Source: Aplectana chamaeleonis
Taxonomy: Eukaryota > Nematoda > Chromadorea > Rhabditida > Cosmocercidae
Direction: 5' to 3'
Assembly (NCBI GenBank): GCA_029168955.1
Contig: JAPDOI010000424.1
Span: forward strand, 62,001 to 126,000
DNA: 64,000 nucleotides
Part shown: piece after piece, positions 22,275 to 34,500 of the stretch
Layout: every line of letters starts with the position of its first letter
Numbering within the stretch: position 1 is the first letter of the stretch
Translations under genes and position numbers: made by a program
The notes under the pieces: generated by a model
What the model was told of the DNA's origin: nothing
What the model saw: the letters and a program-made list of their open reading frames with translations, nothing else
Databases searched by the model: none

Positions 22275-22375
22275 AATTGTAGTCGCGGCACTGCCAACAG
22301 CTACAAAACCCGTCGCGTTAACAGATCTCGCACTGAGTCGCGATGGGTTGGAACAGTTTGCAGTTTTAGTGGGGT
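22275..22375 (+). repeat. Dispersed ~85-bp repeat, copy at 22 kb
   Basis: The segment from AGTCGCGGCACTGCCAACAG to GATGGGTTGGAACAGT recurs at 63170-63250 with a few differences. It contains a hairpin of ACCCGTCGCG with CGCGATGGGT. Confidence 0.7.
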
Positions 22376-22556
22376 CTCCCTTTTGATAGTGCTATCACTC
22401 TCAATTATCAAATGATTTCTCAAGTTTAACTTTTCATTCTGTTACTCGAAGGGGTGTGAAAATACGGGCGTGCGAGACATGATTGCTCACATATTGTCAT
22501 CCTGGATGGTTATCAGCGCTTCAAACGTCGGTGACGGCATGGTATGCTGCCTTTAA

Positions 22557-23041
22557 AGGCAGTGTTCACGATAAGAATCGTTTTTCTGCTTTTCCGCCTA
22601 TCTTGAAGACGGTCCCGTGCTGATTCCAATGATCTTTTTGCAATCGTACAAGACCTTCTGGGAACGGAGTTATGGTTCCTCTAAGATTGAGCTAAGAAAA
22701 CATGGTGGACGAGTTGTCCGAGGCTTGTAACTTCCATCTTTTGCAGCCGATGTATGCGAGCTGACCTGAGTAAGGAGAGAAGTTGAGAATGAAGGGAAGA
22801 GCGGGGCTAATAATCTGAAACCATCGCTCATCTCACAATCTCGAGCATTCATTTGATCACGTCAGTGGGCGTGGAAAGTGCATCTGGGTGTGACGAGCTG
22901 ACGGGCATCCAACTTTGGGGCCGTAGGGGACCGTTTCAAGCTCAATTTTCTTAGTTTTTTCAACGTTAGGGTTGCGCTAGGCCCCGCAGCTGCCGATCTC
23001 CACCAAAAAACCAGACAAGGTTTTTATCGTGGACACTGCCT
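22557..23041. mobile_element. TTAA MITE, copy C
   Basis: Inverted ends AGGCAGTGTTCACGATAA and TTATCGTGGACACTGCCT are flanked by TTAA on both sides. The 485-bp interior is unlike that of copies A and E, so only the ends are shared, as expected for elements served by one transposase. Confidence 0.82.
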
Positions 23042-24486
23042 TTAAGGGTGACTATGGCTTGGGACGAGTAAATAATGAGCTTAAAGGCACAGTACAACCT
23101 TAGAGACGAAATCTGAGGTTTCCACAAAATTGTGAAGTAGACCACCCTGTAAAGCACCTGCTAAGTGCGAGCTCTCAATCCCTTCGAATAAGCGAGATAT
23201 AGGGGGAAGCCACTTTAGCGCTTCCCCATCAAGAAGCCACTTTGGCACGCTCCCTTTGACGATCTTTCGAGCTAAACAGTGGCAAGATGGGCGCAGGTTT
23301 TCTGTCAATAGCCGTGTTCTTCCCTTACATTAACTGGTACGGATTTCGTTGGGAACGGCGGTTTCGACAAAATCTACTTCTCCAGTCGATCAAATTTTGT
23401 CGTTGATGGAAACATCTAACGGTTGACAGAAGTTCCGACCATACAGACGTAAGGCAGTCTGAGCGATTGTTCAACGACGTGTTTGTTTCACCTCTTGTCG
23501 CACACTACGTAAACGTATTCCCGACAAAATAAGTTCCGAATGTCTGCGCCAACTAAGCTGGGTTCACGATGTGGTGTGGCACGACGAAACTTCGCAGGCG
23601 GCAGGCGGCGCACATTCCTTGCAAAAGCGGTGTATTACGCAAAATTGGTACTGATCGCTGGCACACAATTTCCAATCCCCACACACTCTCTTCAGGAAGA
23701 GAGTAAGTTGCAAGGTCATTGTTTTATTCACAAAGCAAAACCTCCATCTTACTTCAGAACTAGTGCTCTCGAATCTTCTCGTCTCGCACAGCTATCACAG
23801 ACCGTTGTAAACTATCAGCCATCCTTGAGACACGAGTGGATGACCACACTGACGCGTTGTCAATCAAATCAAACTGAATCAAGCGGGGTTCTCCCGTGTC
23901 CATTTGCATGTAACAGCGTCCATCACCGTTGAAGAGCGCGGAGCAGTGAGAGCGCGCGTTCTCGCGACATATTGGCGTTGCCTAACCGCAAAATACCACT
24001 TGATGTTATGATCCTCTCATCGCGCCCTTCCTTACCGCGTGATGTTCGACTTTCTTGGTCGCTGAATCAATTTTTTCGGCCACTATATGGTCTCTTCGTA
24101 AAGTGTAGTCTAGCGTATGAGCAAGGCGCGATCATTGTGGCGGCGTCAACGACACCATTGGCCAGTGGGTATTCTTCATCCGCTCTGGTTTGTCCTTTTC
24201 ATGGACCACACTCAACGAGCGATATATTTACGCACCTAAACGCTGAGGACTCTATCTGAATTCCCATGATGGAACTCATCACGCTATTGCACGCCCCCTT
24301 CGACAACGTTTGATTTCAATCAACAAACTGAGAATTATTCGAACTAAAACCAGGAAGAGGCCTTCCACTATTGAACCTGGACCTTCGGAAGTCCAAGAAC
24401 GCATTCCCGAAAATTCTTCCATCATATAACCGCCCTTGAAGACAGCGTTCGCGCAGAAAAACCGTATCATAGTCAGTGTTATTTTG
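23042..24486. other. No gene or element recognised
   Basis: The stretch holds scattered short frames, the longest a 130-residue plus-strand frame at 23540-23932 without a recognisable domain or splice context. Nothing here can be supported as a gene. Confidence 0.5.
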
Positions 24487-24738
24487 CGCAGGTACGGTTG
24501 ACCGCAATGTTAATAGGACATGGTGCGGTTGCGGACTCGCACTAAAACTACGGTAGAATCTGGCACTTTGCCAGATTTCGTCATCGATCAGCGCCACAGC
24601 TGATATTCTCGTGAGCAGAGAGACGACGCTTGGCGCCGATCGATGACGAAATCTGGCAAAGTGCCAGATTGTACCGTAATTTAGTGCGAGTCCGCAACCG
24701 CACCATGTCCTATTAACATTGCGGTCAACTGTACGTAG
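24487..24738. mobile_element. 250-bp MITE with ~95-bp inverted arms
   Basis: The left arm TACGGTTGACCGCAATGTTA..GGTGCGGTTGCGGACTCGCA is mirrored at 24640-24735. The inner pair AATCTGGCACTTTGCCAGAT is itself a palindrome and occurs in both arms next to CGTCATCGATC. A GTAC lies at both outer edges and may be the target duplication. No coding frame. Confidence 0.8.
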
Positions 24739-25460
24739 GCCCACAATAGTGAAGAAACGTGGTGCGTGCGAAAAAACTTCACAAAACCTTCTGCTCTCAG
24801 CGAAGAAACTATTTTGGGAACCACATTACAAAAAAATTTTTGAAGAAGGGTTTCACGCCTTTTTCGTGTCATCGTTTTATGGTGGAGGGGAACAATTCAG
24901 TTGCATCCAACTTTGTGAAACAACCACAGCCAGGCTCAAGTGTTTGATTATACACACTGAGTCGGATACGATTCTCAGCATCCTTCAAGCAAAACACAAC
25001 CTTGCTGAGAGAGCATAGTTGGCGTCGTCAAGAACGGTATTTTCTTCCGTTTCCGGGTCCAAAAGCGGAAGCGAAACGGAACAGTTTTGCTCAGCCCTGA
25101 TTTTGACTCTTCGTGAAGGGGCGCTGCTGGGCTAGCGATTCTCAACGGTGGCAAAAAAGCGGTTCGTTGCCACCATCGACTCTGCGATTCTCATCAATGG
25201 AACGTCGGTGAATGTTTCGTTTGATATAGGCTGCGTCACTGCTCGCGACATTGCGAAGAGCAAAACCATCTCTGCAACAATGAGTGTTCCAGTTGCTGCT
25301 CGGGAAAAAACAGCGGTCGATAACAAACGGAAGAAGGTCACTAGACGGAAACTGAACCTTCAGTGAATTGGATCGAATGAAATCAGTTTGAGCGGAGCCC
25401 CTTACCCTAATTGTTTTGCCATCACTATCAAGGCTTGTTGGTGAGTACATATTAACAATC

Positions 25461-25546
25461 TAGCGAACCTTGCGAGCGAGACTTTGAAGAGTGACGCATA
25501 CGGAGAAGAGATCACGACCATCGAATAGATCTACTGATTGGAATGT
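25461..25546 (-). CDS. CH-domain gene, third visible exon
   Basis: Acceptor CTTGCAG at 25547-25553, in phase 0 with the exon before it. It codes the closing part of the CH domain, [20 protein letters not shown]. The frame runs to TAG; a possible donor (AAG|GTTCGC) would end the exon at 25469 instead. Confidence 0.8.
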
Positions 25547-28500
25547 CTGCAAGCGTGTTTACCTTGACTCAATTCTCAACTCACAAGAGAGGTACAGATG
25601 GGGCTCTGTCAATTCGTCAAGTAACTCACCTCTTCGTCTTTCACACCGAGCTTTCTACAAGCGCCTGTGAACTGATTCACGTTCTCTAGACAATTGAAAT
25701 TCGAAATCGGCTTCATGATTTTCTTCACTGTGCCCTCTTGAATTGCGTTTACCAGCCTAAATATTTCATTAATTACGTCTTCAGGATGCAAAATCAAGTT
25801 TAAGTAAAACTTCAAAAAAGCATCGTCGGTAAGCAAGACTAAATATGTAGTACACGCGGCGATTCGCATCGAATGTTGTCTCATTTCATTCACATTTCTA
25901 AAAGCAGTATCGGCACTGGATCATGGATGCTGGGATTTCCGCAGAATGTGGCAAGAGCATAGCTCTGATGAAATCATACGCGAACCAGCCGCGAACGTAC
26001 CGCAAACCTCGTGCCTGCCGCGAATCTATCGAAAACTTGAGGTGATTCTCGGAGCTAGCCCAACACCTCGACTTCGCGATTTTCAACTTTTAGGTACGCG
26101 GCGCCTAAACCCTGCTACAAATCAGCTTTACGTGTTGAACGCCCCAAAGAGTCCATCCGCGCTGTATACGATAAGCAGATTGTGCACTACTGGTGCGTGT
26201 GCCTCTCCCTCAGTAATACTGGTTGGCGGCGCTGGGGCCCATCACTCGGAGAGCAATCTAGCCTAGCGATAGATTCCTTTCAGTCTGTAAGAGAAGTTGA
26301 AGGTAGATAAAGGATAAAAGAGAGAAATCAGAAGCGACTAGGTAACATTTTCGGAAAGATCCTTATATGGTTCTCGTGAACCTACTGTGATCCTGTGATG
26401 TTCAGTAATAGATTCGCGGCATTGAGAAGAAGTTTCACAGTGAGGTTTCGGTTTTGCCTTGAATAGGACCCAGCCGTGTCAGGGCCTTGAACCTGCGAGA
26501 TCAGTACCTCTGCCAACGCGTAGCTAGATGCCTCCGAGGGCGCGGCCTGAAACGCCGCCCCATTCCACATAGCGAGAATTTAAGAGTTTTAGCTACGATA
26601 GCCAAAACCCGCATATTCTTCTGTCGTTCGAACCACTGTTCTCTCTGACGCTAAACCCGTATATTCTCGCTATAATTTTGTAGCGAGAATCTACGGATTT
26701 AGCGACAGCCTGTGTTGAATTCAATCTCAAACCCGCGTTGGCTACGCGGAACGCAGGGATGCGGTTTGAACAGTCTTGGCACAGTCAAACCACGGATAAC
26801 TTGACACTCTGTGGGTGGTCGTGGAGGGTGACCCCGTGTCGCTCTCCGCAAGACCTTGCAAGGGATAATTTTGGCCGCTGGTATGCTGGCGGCCGTGGGG
26901 AAGAAACGGCGATGCGCTCGATCGCAGCGGGGATCGTCTTTCTAGTACAGATCAAGACTGGGTGGGTCGATCGACCGTGTGCTGCAACGAGAATAAGCGT
27001 AGAATATGCGGGTGCTGTAGCGAGAATTTACGAAGAATATGCGGGCGCTGTAGCTAAAATTTCACCAACTAAAGCTAGACTTTCCGTAATTTACGTAAAT
27101 TCTCGTGTCAAAATTAGACTAGCTGCCTCCGAAACCTTGGGCATCTCTAGTTTCCGTGTGAGGCATTTAGCTACGCGTTGACGGAGACCTTGAACATGCC
27201 GGGTCGTAACTCGGCGAATTCTATCAAGGAGTGTGATGGATGTAGCATCAAAACCTGGGAAAATGACTGTAAACCATTTTGGTTGGGATGAGGTCTTCCA
27301 TGTGAAACCGATCTCGTCCACTGTCACCTATCAGTCATTCCTTGATGACCGATTGTTTATCCTGCAAAGGCTCTTCAAACAATGCGTAGTCTTGTGGGCT
27401 GAGAGCTGCAAGGGGTCGTCTGTGGCTTTCAACCTGTGCCTGATAGTTTTCACAATTCTCTTTCACTACTCTTACGTCAAGGGCCAAACAAAAAAAACAC
27501 CGTGAAAGATAAAACCCACAGTAAACCTGTAGACATGTAAATTGCAGGTAAATTGTCTCGACGTAATTTTCAGGCCTCTGATAACGGCGAGCTTGCCGAA
27601 ACGTGCGGCCAAAAAAAATCGATTTCACCGTTAAAAACCTGGTTGCGGCACAGAAGTGAATGGAATAATACTAGTAATGCCCAGGTTTGAAGAAAACCGG
27701 ACTTGGAGATTATTGAGAAATATCCCGCCACATCTATTTCGTCTGGTTCGCGAGGCTCTATCGCTTCGTCAAAAAAATCGTCATCATCCGTCAATCACTC
27801 TGATTTCTTCAACGGTGCAGGACAACAAGGATATTACCAAGATTTGTCACAGATAAGAAATTGGGATCGATATGTAATTTTGATGAGACCGACCCTAGGA
27901 TTGTCAGTATCTATCGCTGTATTCTAGGTGTTGCTGTCAGACAAAAGCAGTACTTATTGCATTCGATGTTGTTGAAATGTAGTACGAAAGAAGATTTGTC
28001 GTCTATTGCCTGCGAGCAGTTGGAGGAGGATTGAGTGTGAGTCAAGACATATTTGCGATACTATACAGTCTAGGGCCAAATCTGCTCTTTGCGCAAAGTA
28101 CGACAAATTCAGAAGCGCTCAGATCTGTGGCAGGTTGGGTGTCGAGACTAACTGGAGAACATACCACCAACCACAGCATGCCAACAGTCAAGAAGTGGTC
28201 GGAAACCCATATCATGCTAGAGTAAAAGTTTTCGGAAATTTGCACTTATCAGAGAGTGCTTTGGTTTTTTTTGAGCCTTGGACCTTCCTTTTCTTCAATT
28301 CAGAACGTCCGTCCTCACACGTTCCGCGAAACAGTTGCTGGCCTGCACAAACTACGAGATCAGTTGAGATGGAGGCTATCAAACGCAAGTCGGCAGAACA
28401 GCAATGACGACCCTGTGCGAGTATCGTTGACGCCCAATCCGTTCCCACCATCGTTTTACAGAGCCTGATCCGTGCCCTGAGGCGAACACCAAGTTTAGAA

Positions 28501-31500
28501 TATTATCGTCAGGACTACTTGATGTGTTCAACCGAAACCGCCGTCAACGGAATCGGAATCTCACCAATTCACAGTGGGAAGGATTTAAAGAAGTGCGCGG
28601 TCGAATCCGTCTTTCGGTGAGTGACAAGGGAGGGGAGCTCGTGGTTGCACCCTTGTCACTCGACCGCGAGATCACTGAACTTCATCTCGGCGACACTTCC
28701 ATTTATACTCGTTCCACAGAAAGACGATTTGCTATCCAATATAGTAGGCTGAACGATAGATGGATGAAAGTTGGAAAGGATGCTGGACTTAGCGATAGGT
28801 TGCTCAGAAGATTGAAATATGATACATCAACATGCCCTGTGTTCTATAGCCTGCTGAAAACGCACAAGCCATCATTAGAAGACTTGAGCTCGCTAACGGC
28901 CAGCACATATGAAATCAGACTTATCATAAGTTGTGTGGGAGGGCCAACAGATCGCATCGCCTGGTTCCTGAACAAGATTGTGGGACAACTGCTCAACCAT
29001 GTACCATCGCATTTATCTAACACCACTCAGTTCCTGGATCGTCTACGAGCTAGTAGAATTGATGAAACCTGCGTGATAGAGTCGTTTGATGTTACAGCGC
29101 TCTACACGAACGTAAACAATCAAGAACCTCTCCAGGCACTGTCCGAGATGCTAGATGAACATGGGAGGACAATAGTGACTTTCGGTTTGAGCAAGATACA
29201 GATTATGCATCTTGTAAAGGAGTGCCTGAACTGCAGTGTCTTTAAAGGCACCGTAGGCGCTGAAAATCACCTACCCTTTTTTGCGTTTGAATCATTGATT
29301 AGGCCCGCCAGAGAACGTAGGTAGAGTTTGTTGGGTCACCGATGCATTATTGTGAAGATATTGAAGATAGGATGCTTTGGATTCCGCCGAAAGGGGCCGG
29401 CCCTCCGACAGCCATGTGGCATGAATAGAGAAGGGAAAGTAGCCTAACAGGAAAGGACACGTCAACTTCTACTCATTTACGCGATGTAACTTGTTGATAA
29501 GCTACTTGCTGTTCTCTATTCATGCCACATGGCTGTCGGAAGGCCGGCCTCTTTTGACGGAATTCGAGGCATTCGATCTCACATGTTTTCCCAATAATGC
29601 TTCAGGGACCCAACAAACTCTACCTACGTTCTCAGGCGGGCCCAAACAATGATTCAAACCTAGAAAACGGTGAGTGGTTTTCAGCGCGTACGATGCCTTT
29701 AAGTGGTGTGGAAGCTACTACTCCCAAGTAAGGGTACTCGCCATGGGCCAGCGTCTGGCACCGGTCCTGGCAGTTTGCTTTATGAGCAGAATTGAAAAAC
29801 CCATACTGGACCGACTTCCCACCATAGCTTCGTTGGGTGGAGCCATGTACTCCATCAACCTTCACCCCTGGACTGGTGAAGTGGGGAGCTTTCACCATTG
29901 GGAAAACCGGTGACAACCGGTGAAACGCCCCGAAAAAGAATGAAAGTGACCCAACACTCATGCAAGTCATTTTCAAGATTGGGTGGGTGTCAGTGCCGGT
30001 TTTTCGGCCATAACGTTTTTACCGTATAAGGTAGTCTTTTGGTGAAATTATTTTCGGAATCCCCATAAAATTCTGCATCGAAAAGCGTTTTCAGTTTCAA
30101 AAAATACGTTCCCCTTCTACCAGCCGATCTCAGTTTATAAAGTGCATTTGTTTCGCCTGAAATTGTCGATTTTTCGTCCGTAACTTTTTTGTGCTTGAAG
30201 ATAGACCTTTGGTGACGCATGTTTTAGAAATCTCGATAGAATTCTGCATCGACTGGTGTTTCCAGTTTGGAAAACTATTTTCTCGATCCTTCAGCCTAAT
30301 TCATTTTACGAAACACCAGTTTTTCGCCTATGACTTACTTGACTTAATCGGTTGGCTTTCGCCTGACGCGGTCATTCCGCATCTTCACCGAGGTGTGCCG
30401 TCCTAGTAGTCAGCCGTGTCCATTTTTCACGGTCTTCAGCCACAATTTGAACACATTCCATCCAGCTGTCACTATTCCATTTCCTGCGAAACGAAACATC
30501 GCGCCTGAACTGTCTTTCGATGCCGAGTGACTTTAAATCCTCTTTAACCACATCCGTCCAGAACTTTCGCCTACGCCCAGGTGGCCGTTTCCAGACAGGA
30601 TTTGGAAGCATTTTTAAAGCGTGTTGTACGAGACGATCCGGCGTTCTTCTTAGTATATGCCCGAGCAGTCGAAGTCGACTTTCCATTGCTGCTTGAGATG
30701 GCGTTAGGAGATGCTGGCACCTCCCTCGTGTCAAGCGTTGATGTACTGCGTCGATTTCCTTGTAAAGGTCTTCGTTATGGCATACACGCGGCCAGAAATA
30801 TCCAAGCAAACGCCTAAAAAGCTTCCTCTCCGTGCAATCCAACCTTTCCACCTGCGTTTTCGGTGCTGCCCACGTCTCCGATCCGTACATCATGATAGGG
30901 CGAATAGCGGATAGGTAGACGCGCAACTTGACTTCCTTCGCGATGGTGGTAGACCACAAACACTTGGTTAGAGAATTGAATGCAGACGTAGCTTTCGCAC
31001 ATCGTTGTCGAATATCCGCTGCATAACTACCATCGTTCTTCAGCAAACAGCCCAAATAACAGAAATCGTCCACCAGTTCGATACGTTGTCCGTCCACACA
31101 AACTCCAGTTGAAGGCCTCTGAGAGACCCACATCTGCTTGCATTTGTCGGGACGAAGACGAAGTCCATAGGCTGCGGCATACTTCGAAACGAGGTTCACA
31201 ATCCTTTGCAGTTTTGCGTTGTTTTCAGCGAATAACACAATGTCGTCGGCGTACTCCAGGTCGACAAGGGAGCGTCCTGATGGTGTTAGGATCACATCCG
31301 CAGGAAACTGTTCTGCAACTCTACGCATGATGTCATCAACGGCGAAGTTGAAAAGAAAGGTCCTGCAACGGCTCCTTGCCTTACTCCTGTTTTCACCTCG
31401 AAAGCTGACGTAAATCCGACAGGTGTACGAACTGCTGCTGTTGTTCCTTTGTTCATGTCCTCGATTAACCGAACATACTTTTCCGGGACTCCATCTGCTC

Positions 31501-34500
31501 GCAGAGCATTGAGCAATCGATCACGATGAGGAGAGTGGAACGCGGCTACAAAGTCCAAAAAGCAAGCTGTAATGGCTCCGAATACCGCTGCCACGATTCA
31601 ATTACTCTTCTCACGACGAACACTTGGTCGATGGTCGATCTTCCAGGTCGAAAACCGGCTTGCTCATCTCTGGTCGTTCTTTCACGATGTTTGATAAGTC
31701 GCTCGAGAATGATACGTTCTAAAACCTTGTACATGACACGAAGTAGAGATTCCTCTGTAGTTCTTAGGATCCGTGACGGATAGCTTCTTGTGAAGAGGTA
31801 CGATGATCGCATGTCTCCACGAATCGGGTATCCCTTTCGCTCATCCATATGGCACGGATGGTGTTGGTCATTTCACGAATCCCAGACGGAGGAAGAGCTT
31901 TCAGCATTTCAGCAGTGATGTTGTCATCTCCACCTGCCTTTCCATTCTTCATTTTCCGGACACAATCCAAAACTTCAGACTCAGTCGGCGGTTCCTCACT
32001 GACATCGTAATGTGCTCTCTGAACATGCGGGAGCTCAGGTACTGATGGCGCTGGACGATTCAGTAGTGAACTGAAGTAATCCTTCCATATTGGCAGCGTC
32101 GCATCACCAACTGCAACTCCATTGGTAGTGTTCAAGACAGGAGAACATCTCTTCATCTTCCCGCTATACTGTCGCAGCAACGTGTAGGCTTTCCTCGGAT
32201 TCTTCTCCTCCCAAGCCTTCTCGAACTCCTTAGCTCTACACGTCCACTCTCGTTCGCGGTCACTTTGAAGCTGCCGACGCAACTTCCTCCTCAGACGCTT
32301 CTCCTCCACGAAGTTTCCTGCAGTTCGGAGAGCACATACTCTGTTGTAGGTAGATGTTGTTTCTTCTGAGACGTAGGCGAACTTCTTCTTAGGCTGTACA
32401 ACCGGGAGTGCCTCTTTCGAAGCGTCCTGGATGCATTTGACAAAAGAATCCGCGTCGCAAAGTTTCTTCTTAGTCCGTACTCCGATGTGAATAGAAACGC
32501 GTTGTCGGAAATTCCTTCTGCACTCTTCATCTCTGAGACTTGTCATGTCAATCCTCTGGAGAGGCTGAGCCCCTCGCTTCCTCTTATGAATCCTCGCAGT
32601 GAAGTTCAACAGAACAGGACGGTGATCCGAATCGAATGCGACATCCCACACAGCTCTAGATCTTCGAATGTCCGATACTGGAATATTCCTCGTCAGGACA
32701 TAGTCAAGCTGTAGTTTCAAAGTTGTCATCTTCCGCTTCCGCTGCTCTTCTGGAGATAGCCGGGTTGGTCCCTGCCACGTAAGCTGATGGCGGCGATGAT
32801 TCCTCTTGAATGTCGATGCAATAATCAGACCACTGCGTTCACAAAAGTCGACAAGGCGGTAGCCATTGTCCGATGTTTGCTCCACTGGGTAGAACCATTT
32901 ACCGAGTACTTCGGATTCCTGATCAAGTCCCATCTTCGCATTTGCGTCAATCCCCACGACAACAGCATGTTGACAAGGTATCCTGGCCAGCAACGTATTG
33001 AGTTCCTCATAAAACGCATCCTTCGAATTGTCTTCGGCGGTTTCAGTGGGCGCATGAGCACTCACTATCCACAGATTGAATCCTCTGTGATCCCGCAGTC
33101 GTACGAATGCATTCCGACACGACGTTGAGCCGAACTCCTTGACCATACCATTGAGTTTTTCGCCTATAACTCTTTAACTGTTAAAGATAGTGTTCTGGTA
33201 AAGGTTGTTTTTGAAATCTACGTAAAATTCTGCGTCGAAAGACGTATCGGGTTCCTAACTTTGCTTGCTCCATAAGCCAGCCAGGTCGGTGGAGCCGAGC
33301 TCCATAGTTATCTTCATAGGGTGCTCTCGCCTCAATGGTGTAAGTAGGAGACTCAGAGTTCTCCTGAAGCCTACAACGGGGCTCGGCGCCACCGACCTGG
33401 CTGACTTATGCGGCAAGCAAAGTTAGCAAACCGATATGTCACTCGACGCAGAATTTTACGTAGATTTCAAAAACAACCTTTACCAAAACCCTATTTTCAA
33501 CGGTTAAAGAGTTATAGGCGAAAAAACGGTGTTTCGTAAAATGAATTAGGCTGAAGGATCGAGAAAATATTTTTTCAAACTTGAAACACTAGTCGACGCA
33601 GAATTCCATCGAGATTCCAATAACAACCTTCACCAGAGGTCTATCGCCAAGCACAAAAAAGTTATGGACGAAAAACCGATAATTTCAGACAAAAAAATGC
33701 ACTTAATGAACTGAAATCAGCTGGTAGAAGGCGGACGTATTTTTCTAAACCGAGAACGTTATTCGATGCAGAATTTTATGAGAATTCGGAAAACCACCTT
33801 CACCGAAAGACTATCCTTTAGGGTAAAAAAAACTTATGGACGAAAAACTGATTGCTTTTGGTGAAAGAAACGTTACTTCATAAATTGAAATCGGCTGAGA
33901 GACTGAAAACGTATCCTATTTTCAACATAAAAACATTATTCGACGCGAAATTCCATAGAGACTTCGGAAACAGCTCCGTTCAAAGATTCGTCTAAAAGGG
34001 CAAAAATTTTATGAGCGAAGAACGGGTAGTTTTTCCAAAATCGCTAAGAAAAATTATCCGAAAAATTTTGACTCCAAGACAGCTCAAAGGAAATTTTTCA
34101 TGACCTAGGGAGACCATTTCATCAAGAATAATGAATTTCAAAAGAGGTCATCTGACGAAAAAATGTTTCAAAATTAGTGATTAAAAAGGAAAATATACTA
34201 AGTGCAAGAAAAAGATTAAAAAGGAAAATATACTAAGTGCAAGAAAAAGATGATTGAGAAAACGTCAAATTTTAAAGTTGCAAGTCTATAGGGAACCTTC
34301 ACCATTCCCCACTCAGGTATCCTAAACAACCTTCCCCCCTCGCACCGCTGTCTCCACCCCAACGAACCTATGCTGCCCACTTTGTACTGTCGATACATCG
34401 ACGATTGTTGTGTTGTAACATCCACACAAACAGAGATGGACGAATGGTTCACCATTCTCAACCAACAATCCCAGTACATAAGATTCATGCGAGAAACTCC

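Larger units (their letters stand above)
30334..33153 (-). mobile_element. 5'-truncated RTE-type non-LTR retrotransposon
   Basis: A 16-bp target duplication, AGTTTTTCGCCTATRA, flanks it (30318-30333 and 33154-33169, one mismatch). On the minus strand the body starts inside the endonuclease, so the 5' end is missing, as usual for target-primed insertions. It ends with a short AAGTCAAGTAAG tail. The same tail word appears near 39340. Confidence 0.88.
29823..34372. mobile_element. 4.5-kb TIR element inside the Penelope-like RT
   Basis: Inverted ends CATAGCTTCGTTGGG(T)GGAG and CTCCACCCCAACGAACCTATG are flanked by CTTCCCAC and CTGCCCAC, an 8-bp target duplication with one mismatch. Eight bases suits hAT-type elements. 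The element is palindromic inside (30000-30320 against 33540-33900). It holds a tandem array of about 100-130 bp units with GAATTCTGCATCGA and GTTATGGACGAAAAACCG (33160-34060). An RTE retrotransposon (30334-33153) and a small MITE (33257-33425) have inserted. No transposase was found. Confidence 0.75.

Noticed and set aside
27006..27080. Tandem TAGCGAGAATTTACG words considered as a CRISPR-like array
   Set aside because: Unit spacing is irregular, there are no unique spacers, and the genome is eukaryotic.
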